Positions 57,778-64,000 of a stretch of DNA of 64,000 bases are shown in pieces. The DNA is from Chlorogloeopsis fritschii PCC 6912 (GTDB lineage: Bacteria > Cyanobacteriota > Cyanobacteriia > Cyanobacteriales > Nostocaceae), in contig NZ_AJLN01000085.1 of assembly GCF_000317285.1 (NCBI RefSeq), forward strand, positions 62,001 to 126,000, read 5' to 3'. The position numbers and the translations under genes are program-made. The notes under the pieces were generated by a model that saw only the letters and a program-made list of their open reading frames with translations, searched no databases and was not told the DNA's origin. Numbering within the stretch: position 1 is the stretch's first letter; the number at the start of each line of letters is the position of its first letter.

Positions 57778-59073
57778 TTAGATTTTGATACCAACAACTA
57801 CCTTGGCATAAGTTAAGCCTGCAACCTTGGCACTGTCTGATGGAGATAGAGCAATTTTGACTTCCACAACTCTGGCATCAACATCTGCTGCTGGATCTGT
57901 ATTTAGTACGTCTTTCTTACCAATTTTTCTACCAATCTCAGCTACAGTTCCTTGCAATTCTCCGCTAAAAGCCCCATTATCACTAGTAATTGTCACTTCT
58001 TGACCTAAACGCACTTTACCAATACTGTCTTCAGAAACTTCTGCGACAACCATCATTTGATCTGTTCGTCCAATTTCAGCAATCCCATCTACGCCCATAG
58101 TTTCTCCAGACTTGGTGTGAACTTTTAAAATTTCTCCGGCAATGGGTGCTTTCAGATAGCTCAACCGCAGCTGTGCTTCCGCCTTTTTGAGAGTGGCGAT
58201 CGCATTCACAACTTGAGCTTGTGCTATTTGTATACTGTTAGGACTAACTTCTAGAAGTCTTTGCAATCTAGTTCTTTCTTCGTCGATTTGTTGTTGCAAA
58301 ATAGCTATAGTTTTATCCCGGCTAACTTTAGCTTCTGCAATTTGCTGTTGTAGAGTAGCGATCGCCTGTCTGCGGCTAGCTTGGCTTTCGGCTAGTTGCT
58401 GAGTAGTAGTTGTGGCACTCAAGCGTCTCCTGTCGCGTTCTTGTTGAGAAATTGCACCTTCTGTGTATAAAAAATCGTAGCGTTGAGCATCAACTAGGGC
58501 ATTACGTTGTTCTGCTTGGATGCGAGCCACCGTCGCTCTAAAAACATCCTGTTGCCCTCGCAATTCAGCTTCAACACGATTTATCAATGCTTGTTGAGCA
58601 ACAGCTTCACCACGTAACTGGGCTTGTAAGCGAGCAATCACCGCTTTTTGAGCTTGAATGTCCCTTGGCATACCAGCTTTGACTTGCGCCCAGTTAGCTC
58701 TGGCTTCTAAGAGTCTTGCTCTTGCTTCTTCTACTATTGCTGTGTTGGTGGCAAAGTTATCTAAAATAGCAATTACTTGCCCTTTTTTAACACGCTCTCC
58801 TTCTTTGACAAACAGTTGCTCAACTCGTGTGCCTCCCTGAACTCCTGCTGGAGCAGAAAGTTTAATCACTTCTCCTTGCGGCTCCAAGCGCCCCATTGCA
58901 TGAATACTATTCACAACAGGTTTGCTGGTAACAGGCTCGTTGAGCTTTTGAAGTTGCTCTAGTTTAGCCATAGTCAGCACTCCAGCGGCAACTGTTACCG
59001 GTAGAGCTATAGCGATCGCCCACAAAACCTGGGGCTGTTCGTTTAACCTTGTCTCTTCTCTTGCCCTTGACAT
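57778..59073 (-). CDS. devB: DevB-type membrane fusion protein
   Basis: A 431-aa HlyD-family periplasmic adaptor of the DevB group. It has one N-terminal membrane anchor (about 16-36). A biotinyl-lipoyl half-domain (IHAMGRLEPQGEVIKLSAP, VKEGERVKKGQVIAILDN) is followed by a long coiled-coil hairpin (about 115-300) with many Gln/Ala repeats, the second lipoyl half, and a beta-barrel end. It links DevAC to the TolC channel. First gene of devBCA, with a predicted NtcA promoter about 0.8 kb upstream (59868-59909). Confidence 0.92.
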   Translation of the reverse strand: MSRAREETRLNEQPQVLWAIAIALPVTVAAGVLTMAKLEQLQKLNEPVTSKPVVNSIHAMGRLEPQGEVIKLSAPAGVQGGTRVEQLFVKEGERVKKGQVIAILDNFATNTAIVEEARARLLEARANWAQVKAGMPRDIQAQKAVIARLQAQLRGEAVAQQALINRVEAELRGQQDVFRATVARIQAEQRNALVDAQRYDFLYTEGAISQQERDRRRLSATTTTQQLAESQASRRQAIATLQQQIAEAKVSRDKTIAILQQQIDEERTRLQRLLEVSPNSIQIAQAQVVNAIATLKKAEAQLRLSYLKAPIAGEILKVHTKSGETMGVDGIAEIGRTDQMMVVAEVSEDSIGKVRLGQEVTITSDNGAFSGELQGTVAEIGRKIGKKDVLNTDPAADVDARVVEVKIALSPSDSAKVAGLTYAKVVVGIKI

Positions 59074-59867
59074 GGTATGTTGGTTGTCTGAAGTTTACTA
59101 ACGAAAGTAAAAAGCAAGTCAAACATAATTAAATTAGTCAACAAAAATTCGTCGTTAACGAATAAATGTCAAGGATAACTAACAGTAACTTCAAGGTGTA
59201 TGTCGCTGAAAATCATAAAATTTAAGAACATTCAACGCCACAGTTTTCACAATGGCGTTTTTGGTTTCATGAATATTCAATAATTTGAAATAACACGAAT
59301 TTCCTCTATAGGCGAAACAAATCTTTTTGTAGAGACTTGTCATGGCACGTCTCCACAAGATTAATGTCAATGAAATGGGATGAGGAAAAATGCAAAAAAT
59401 CGTGCCTATACAACTCTTGAAAATGAGTTACAGGCTATTTGAAGCAATTTTATTTGTCAACTTCAACTACCTTATGCTTGTTGTCTAAAATTTACTGCTT
59501 GATGAGATTTACTTGTACAATGTTCATAAAAAACTACTGCAAAAAAAGACATAACTAGTACCGAGCTATCAGTTTCTTTCATTGCAAAAGCCAAAATTGA
59601 AAATTCAAAATTTGTACCCGTTAGACACACCCGGCTGTTTGAAGAGATGCTGTGGACTTTGAGGGTACTTTTGCTTAAGTACTTGTTGAAATGGATTTAT
59701 TGCCATCCATTTGAGGAATTTGAGTTGAATGAGAGTTGATTTTAACTGTGTAGTTTTCTTCTATCAATCGTTACTTACACTTACTCAGATTATTTTTGGA
59801 TTTTTACTTCCAAAATCCTCCTCTGGCTTTTTATTTTGTTTTACTCCATTGTACTCTCGTTAAATGA
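59074..59867. other. Long devB leader region
   Basis: No gene is visible. A hairpin aacgcca/tggcgtt with a short T-run on the plus strand lies at about 59235-59263. A degraded agagac repeat is at about 59330-59360. This stretch is the predicted untranslated leader of devBCA. Confidence 0.5.
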
Positions 59868-59909
59868 ATTCTACATTAATAGATTTTTGTGAAACGTAAC
59901 AGAGTCTAC
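59868..59909 (-). promoter_or_regulatory. Canonical NtcA-activated promoter for devBCA
   Basis: On the minus strand GTA-N8-TAC (59909 to 59896) is followed after exactly 22 bp by TAGAAT (59873 to 59868), matching the NtcA-activated class (GTA-N8-TAC, N20-24, TA-N3-T). The predicted start at about 59861 leaves a leader of about 790 nt. A distant NtcA-dependent start several hundred bases upstream is known for Anabaena devBCA, which fits. Confidence 0.8.
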
Positions 59910-60091
59910 AGATGATGGGTAAGATTTTGGAAAAGAAAGAGAGCATAAAGGATGAAATCTCAAGGCTACTTGCTGAAGTGTAAATATGACTTAATTAGTT
60001 CATACTGTACAATTTACACTTCACACTTTACGCTCTCGCTGTTTAGTTGCTACCAAAGAAAGCAGCTTAAGAAATAAGTACGTAGACTGAT

Positions 60092-60187
60092 AACTTGTAC
60101 CACTCTCAATAACAGTAAGGTGGGCACTGTCCACAAAGTAAAAATAAGGGCTTGAGGAAATTTAGGCAGTGCCCACCCTACAAAAAT
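60092..60187 (+). mobile_element. GTAAGGTGGGCAC element, intact copy
   Basis: The left end gtaaggtgggcactgtcc and right end ggcagtgcccaccctac form 17-bp imperfect inverted repeats around an about 40-bp core. It is the uninterrupted relative of 46398-46539 and lies just downstream of pcyA. Confidence 0.75.
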
Positions 60188-60214
60188 AGCTTCTGCCTTC
60201 TGCCTTCTACTTAT

Positions 60215-60949
60215 TTAATTTGGCAAATCAAACAAAACTGTAGACATATAATTTTCTGCCCATTCTGAACCAAAAGCTTTTTCCAGAACGCGACGAGTTT
60301 TGTCATTTTGCTGTTGGTTGCTGCAATAATTACGTTGTCCGGCCAGAATTTGTTTCACCTTGTCGGATGAAACTGGTGTAGAAGCGATCGCATTTTGACA
60401 GTGAATTTCTAGAAAAGCCTGCACGTGCTTGAGAAACATCGCTTCTTCTTCTGGTGAAGCCGGGCGGACAAAGACACAAAAATCAGAAAAGATATGTCCC
60501 CATTCAGGTAATTCTCGCGGTTGGGAAAAATTGACTTTTGGTAGTGCCGAGAGTGAGGAAATATAAGATTCTGGTAAAGAGCGATCGGAACTAACTGGTG
60601 AAAGATCGGCGATCGCTGCACTAATTTGACCCCTACCTCCGACTAAATCGCAACCAAACATCGGCAAATCGTATTCTGGGCGAGGAAACATGACACAGTG
60701 TAAAATATCCAGCATATTTCCCACTTTTGCCAGTTCCAAGTGCAATTTGCGAAATTGGGGTGTTTGATAGCAGCGATTTTCGATGGTTAGTTTTTCGCCT
60801 TCCAGTCTGCCTTCTACATACCCCAGATCCGCAGGCAAATTGTAGGGTGACAGATCTAGGTGCTGTTGCCAAGCTGCTTCAATACTATCAGCCAGTTGAC
60901 GAATGAGAGGATGTTGTTGCTCGCGTAGTGAGGGCTTAATCGTTAACAT
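60215..60949 (-). CDS. pcyA: Phycocyanobilin:ferredoxin oxidoreductase
   Basis: Reduces biliverdin by four electrons to phycocyanobilin, the chromophore of phycobilisomes and cyanobacterial phytochromes. The 244-aa protein keeps the catalytic residues E72, H84 and D101 (E76, H88 and D105 in the Synechocystis numbering) in [20 protein letters not shown] and GCDLVGG. It ends at the usual length. It is monocistronic and downstream of a repeat cluster. Confidence 0.96.
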   Translation of the reverse strand: MLTIKPSLREQQHPLIRQLADSIEAAWQQHLDLSPYNLPADLGYVEGRLEGEKLTIENRCYQTPQFRKLHLELAKVGNMLDILHCVMFPRPEYDLPMFGCDLVGGRGQISAAIADLSPVSSDRSLPESYISSLSALPKVNFSQPRELPEWGHIFSDFCVFVRPASPEEEAMFLKHVQAFLEIHCQNAIASTPVSSDKVKQILAGQRNYCSNQQQNDKTRRVLEKAFGSEWAENYMSTVLFDLPN

Positions 60950-61076
60950 CTTTTAACCAAAGAATCTTATCTAGTGGCCAGTGTACAGCCCGCCACGCAC
61001 TTGCTAATGTCACTGCAACATAACCAAACAGTAACCAAGTGGTTAGTAGTTAGTCATTAGTCATTAGTTATTTGTT

Positions 61077-61150
61077 AGTAGGGGCGGGTTTTGTTGATTA
61101 TCTTTGGGTTAAAACTGATAATTTATCTTCTAAACCCGCCCGTACAGTGG
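61077..61150 (-). mobile_element. Small palindromic element (copy C), intact
   Basis: The ends agtaggggcgggttttgtt and aaacccgcccgtacagtgg enclose an about 40-bp core that matches copy A in reverse, without the GC-rich insert. It is flanked on both sides by ttagtagttagt repeats. It serves as the reference uninterrupted form. Confidence 0.75.
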
Positions 61151-61237
61151 TTAGTAGTTAGTGGTTAGTGGTTATTCCCCCATCTCCCCAGCTTCCCCAT
61201 CTCCCACTCTCCCCCTCCCCTTGTTACCCTCCCTCAT

Positions 61238-61921
61238 CTACGCTGCAGGCAAAGGTTCTTGAACATTGGTTTCCAATTTTTCTAATGTATATGGATCGAT
61301 TGCTTCTAGTTCGCCATGATTGATGCTCCAGCAACAGTCGGCGATCGCTAACAAATCTCCCGCGTCATGGGTTACTACTAGTAAAGTCCGATCTCTTTTT
61401 AGTTTTGCCAATAAATTTACCAGTTGCCTACGCATCGACCAATCCAACCCAGCTGTAGGTTCATCCAACAATAATAAATTTGGCTGGCGAATTAATTGTA
61501 CGGCTAAAGCCAAACGTCGTTGCTGACCACCGCTTAAGGCATGGGGTGATGACGAAAGTGATAAATGCTCTAACCCTACTTCTTGCAATGCCTGCCTAAC
61601 TCGCTCTGTTCCCAACTCTGGATGTCCCAAGCGCAATTCTTCTAAAATCGTACCGCCACAAAAATGGCGTTCGGGGAACTGAAACACTAATCCTGCCAAT
61701 TGTTGTAGCTGTTCGGCAGTCAGATTTTGTTCGCGCCAGAAAACATAGCCAGAAGTGGGTTCAGCTAAACCAGACAAAATTTCGAGTAACGTGCTTTTGC
61801 CAGAACCACTCGGCCCGATAATCAGACCTAACTGTTGGGGTGCTAAGTTCAAATTAATAGATTTGAGAATCGAAGTTGGGCAAGCTGTAGGGTGATAAAT
61901 TAGATTTTTAAGATAGAGCAT
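61238..61921 (-). CDS. EcfA/CbiO-like ABC transporter ATP-binding protein
   Basis: A 227-aa stand-alone ATPase. It has Walker A GPSGSGKST, Q-loop VFQFPERHF (EcfA-like), signature ALSGGQQRRLALA, Walker B LLLLDEPTAGLDW and an H-loop VTHDAGD. The sequence is close to cyanobacterial and plastid (ABCI-type) ATPases whose partner permease is encoded elsewhere. It likely serves metal or vitamin transport; the substrate is unknown. No permease is in the neighbourhood. Confidence 0.8.
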   Translation of the reverse strand: MLYLKNLIYHPTACPTSILKSINLNLAPQQLGLIIGPSGSGKSTLLEILSGLAEPTSGYVFWREQNLTAEQLQQLAGLVFQFPERHFCGGTILEELRLGHPELGTERVRQALQEVGLEHLSLSSSPHALSGGQQRRLALAVQLIRQPNLLLLDEPTAGLDWSMRRQLVNLLAKLKRDRTLLVVTHDAGDLLAIADCCWSINHGELEAIDPYTLEKLETNVQEPLPAA

Positions 61922-62232
61922 TTGCTAAAAGTACCAAAAAGTCAGCAACTTACTTAATTAACTACACTGCGAGCGGTTGCAAAGTCCCGAAAATTTTGTA
62001 TTGCATACCCTGCTCACATCTTCTATATAGCAGCTAGAATTACACTGCTGCCTTATTGCAGCGAGTTACAACTTTAAATAATAGCTATAAGAGAATGGGA
62101 ACCTGTAAAAATTACCACAGTCAAACTGTATAAAAATTCAGCCTAACACAATAGCGAGCATGACTCACTTTCTGCATTTTAAGTAACACATTAAACAAAT
62201 TCAACAGCAATTATTCTGAAGGAAACGTAACA
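61922..62232. other. Divergent promoter region, 311 bp
   Basis: AT-rich, no gene. A good GAAGGAA ribosome-binding site lies 8 bp before the ATG at 62233. Confidence 0.35.
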
Positions 62233-63171
62233 ATGATTAAAAGGTTTCTACCTGTGCAAGCAACTGTGCCTGCTAGATTGACAAAGCTTGCTCAAGTAGC
62301 TATTGCCACAACCCTGGTTCTCAATGTCTGGGGCAATCCCTCTGTTGCTGCCGATCCTTTTCGTAGTAAAGAACCACGTAACATTGGTAACAACACCGAA
62401 GCAGCATTCAACGCCATTTTCCAAAAGGGTGACTATAAAGCCGCCGAAAGCTACTTGCAACAGGCAATATCTAAAGAACCAAATGAACCTCTAGCCTATG
62501 CAATGAAGGCATCATTAGCATACACCAATAAAGATTGGGCTTCATTAGAAATTTACAGCAAGAAAACTTTAGAAAGCGCCCAAAAGCTAATTTCTAGCGA
62601 TCCCTTGCGCGGTAACCTTTATACTGCTGTTGGTCATTTTTTAGAAGGGGCAGTTATTATGCAGCGCGAGGGTACAGTCAATGCTGCACCAAAAGCCTTG
62701 AGTCGGTTGCGGGAAATTTATAAACATTTAGATCAAGCCGAAGCTGTTGCTCCCAACGATGCAGAATTGAATTTGCTCAAGGGCTATATGGACTTGATGC
62801 TAGCTGTAAATTTGCCATTTGCTAGTCCACAGCAGGCAATAGAACGTTTAGAAAAAAATGCCGGGCCTCAATATCTGGTTGATCGGGGTATTGCCCTTGC
62901 TTATCGAGATTTAAAACAGTATGATCGCGCACTCGAATATGCAGAGCGTGCCTTGAAAATGACACCAGATAACCCAGAGTTGTATTATCTCAAAGCCCAA
63001 ATCCAGCGGGGAATGGCGAAAAAAGATAAAAATCAACAAATGATGCAGGAAGCGGTCAATAATTTTGACAAAGCATTGACAAAACAAGCTCAATTGCCAG
63101 CAGGTTTGGTGAAACAAATTCAACGCGAACGCCGCCTCACAGTTAGAGATATTGCTAAAGCTCAAAGGTAG
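62233..63171 (+). CDS. Exported TPR protein (Sll0314/Alr1548-type)
   Basis: A 312-aa protein with an N-terminal signal or anchor (about 17-39, ending SVAA), then TPR-like helices. AAFNAIFQKGDYKAAESYLQ (about 57-76) and EPLAYAMKASLAYTNKD form the first pair, and a typical TPR (QYDRALEYAERALKMTPDNPEL) sits at about 228-249. The ADPFRSKEPRNIG start of the mature part resembles the Sll0314/Alr1548 family. Probably a periplasmic or thylakoid-lumen assembly factor; function unknown. Confidence 0.75.
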   Translation: MIKRFLPVQATVPARLTKLAQVAIATTLVLNVWGNPSVAADPFRSKEPRNIGNNTEAAFNAIFQKGDYKAAESYLQQAISKEPNEPLAYAMKASLAYTNKDWASLEIYSKKTLESAQKLISSDPLRGNLYTAVGHFLEGAVIMQREGTVNAAPKALSRLREIYKHLDQAEAVAPNDAELNLLKGYMDLMLAVNLPFASPQQAIERLEKNAGPQYLVDRGIALAYRDLKQYDRALEYAERALKMTPDNPELYYLKAQIQRGMAKKDKNQQMMQEAVNNFDKALTKQAQLPAGLVKQIQRERRLTVRDIAKAQR

Positions 63172-63360
63172 GGGAGAGGGGATTAGGAGATAGGTGACAG
63201 GGGACAGGTGACAGGGGACTAGGGGCTAGAAATTTTAGATTTTAGATTTTGGATTTTAGATTAAGTTCCAATCTAAAATAGCTTTGCTCCAAAATCCAAA
63301 ATTGAATTACCCAATCACCAGTACCCAATACCCAATACCCAATCCCCTTCTTCTACAATT
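63172..63360. repeat. Heptamer tandem repeats
   Basis: ggtgacaggggacaggtgacagggg (split repeats of gacaggg/gacaggt), attttagattttgga units and acccaatacccaata units fill the gap between the TPR gene and the DUF3531 gene. Confidence 0.65.
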
Positions 63361-63396
63361 AGTCTTGAGCAATAATTACTTAGAGATTTTAAAGGG

Positions 63397-63849
63397 ATGA
63401 AAATACAGTTTCGCGAGTTTAACCCTTTTGATTTGTGGATTTGGCTAAAATTTAGCACTGTGCCTTCTGCACGTGAAAGAGAGTATGTAGAAGAACTTTT
63501 TGATTCTTGGTTTTACTTGGGCAAATTAGGCGCATTTAATGCCGAAAATCTCCAGGTACAGGAGACGGGATTAGATATCAGCTACATGAATTATGATTCA
63601 GAAGCATACGATAAAAGCTTGCTAGCACTGATGCACAATAAGGGTGACTTTGAATACCAAGGAGACTGGGCACGTTGCTGGTTTGACTTGGGAACTTCTG
63701 ATGCGATCGCCTTAGATATCCTGATTAATGCTATTCAGCAATTGGGTGTGGAATACGTCACCATTGATGAAGTTTACATCGGTGGCGAGAATCCAGATTG
63801 GCCTGTCGAAGAAAGTGAAAGTCGTCCTTCGTTTATCTACGATAACTAG
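63397..63849 (+). CDS. DUF3531 family protein
   Basis: A 150-aa soluble protein of the DUF3531 family found in cyanobacteria and chloroplasts. It starts MKIQFREFNPFDLWIWLKF and has the conserved WFYLGKLGAFNAENLQ and WARCWFDLGTSDA segments. Function unknown. The next gene (Nudix) starts 8 bp after its stop, suggesting an operon. Confidence 0.78.
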   Translation: MKIQFREFNPFDLWIWLKFSTVPSAREREYVEELFDSWFYLGKLGAFNAENLQVQETGLDISYMNYDSEAYDKSLLALMHNKGDFEYQGDWARCWFDLGTSDAIALDILINAIQQLGVEYVTIDEVYIGGENPDWPVEESESRPSFIYDN

Positions 63850-63857
63850 CGATAACA

Positions 63858-64000
63858 ATGGGCAAGTCAAGAGAAATTCGCGTCTTAGCCTTGGGATTAA
63901 TTCGAGATGGCGAGTACGCAAAGCGTACGCTACGCGAACGCCTTTTCATCTCCCAAGGCTACGATAAATTCACGCAGCAAATTTTTTATCGTGCCTTGGG
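63858..64000 (+). CDS. Nudix hydrolase, 5' part (runs off window), with in-frame repeat insertion
   Basis: The first 47 codons are present: MGKSREIRVLALGLIRDGE, then a foreign-looking YAKRTLRE, then RLFISQGYDKFTQQIFYRALG, the normal Nudix start pattern LALGLIRDGDRLFxSQGYD. The insertion (about 24 nt, 63914-63937) contains the palindromic gcgtacgc and a ctacgcgaac motif and keeps the frame. The Nudix box itself lies outside the window. Probably a nucleoside diphosphate or NUDIX housecleaning enzyme. Confidence 0.8.
   Translation, partial: MGKSREIRVLALGLIRDGEYAKRTLRERLFISQGYDKFTQQIFYRAL

Overview
The window comes from a filamentous, heterocyst-forming cyanobacterium (Nostocales). The evidence is a photosystem II gene (psbO), a bilin biosynthesis gene (pcyA), ferredoxin-dependent glutamate synthase, a devBCA heterocyst exporter operon with a canonical distant NtcA-type promoter, cyanobacterium-only DUF families, abundant HIP1 octamers (gcgatcgc), heptamer tandem repeats in intergenic DNA and several short palindromic repeat families. 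No rRNA, tRNA, CRISPR array, complete insertion sequence or prophage was found.

Layout. 1-2.1 kb: the 3' part of rne, running into rnhB. 2.1-4 kb: a DUF1997 gene and pheA. 4.1-10.3 kb: the minus-strand str cluster rpsL-rpsG-fusA-tuf-rpsJ followed by a LON-domain gene, bracketed by two inverted copies of a nested repeat. 10.5-14 kb: an IscA/HesB-type Fe-S protein, a mannose-6-phosphate-isomerase-type cupin and a large secreted phosphodiester glycosidase. 14.6-19.3 kb: gltS/glsF. 19.6-29.2 kb: a polysaccharide deacetylase, then five multi-spanning membrane proteins (two PIG-V-like mannosyltransferases, one GT39 protein, two DUF2079 proteins), all on the minus strand; this is the least explained gene group here. 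29.4-35.9 kb: dxr, a META-domain protein, a tiny membrane protein, a thioesterase, a secreted TPR-CHAT protein and DUF1815. 36.8-43.4 kb: DUF2839, a decayed DinG/XPD-like helicase, an M48 peptidase, a small secreted protein, cofG, then an accessory patch with an inverted repeat copy, thirteen 21-bp tandem repeats, a chimeric pseudogene, an orphan HicB and a Uma2 nuclease. 43.5-54.1 kb: hflX, a PEP-CTERM-like protein, grxC-gshB, ftsZ, ftsQ and psbO. 54.5-64 kb: a membrane-anchored coiled-coil protein, devBCA, pcyA, an EcfA-like ATPase, a TPR protein, DUF3531 and the start of a Nudix gene.

Functional links. The str genes form the translation block, with hairpin terminators after tuf and after rpsJ that suggest partial uncoupling. 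grxC and gshB are a glutathione pair. ftsQ and ftsZ are division genes separated by a small unknown gene. devBCA exports heterocyst envelope glycolipid and is predicted to be switched on by NtcA about 0.8 kb upstream of devB.

The most unusual theme is repeats inside repeats. Very short GC-rich elements (about 24-100 bp) sit inside the terminal inverted repeats or hairpin arms of other small repeats, and one lies in frame inside a Nudix gene. Tandem-repeat-like DNA also appears to have been absorbed in frame into gltS and into the 3' end of the hesB-like gene.
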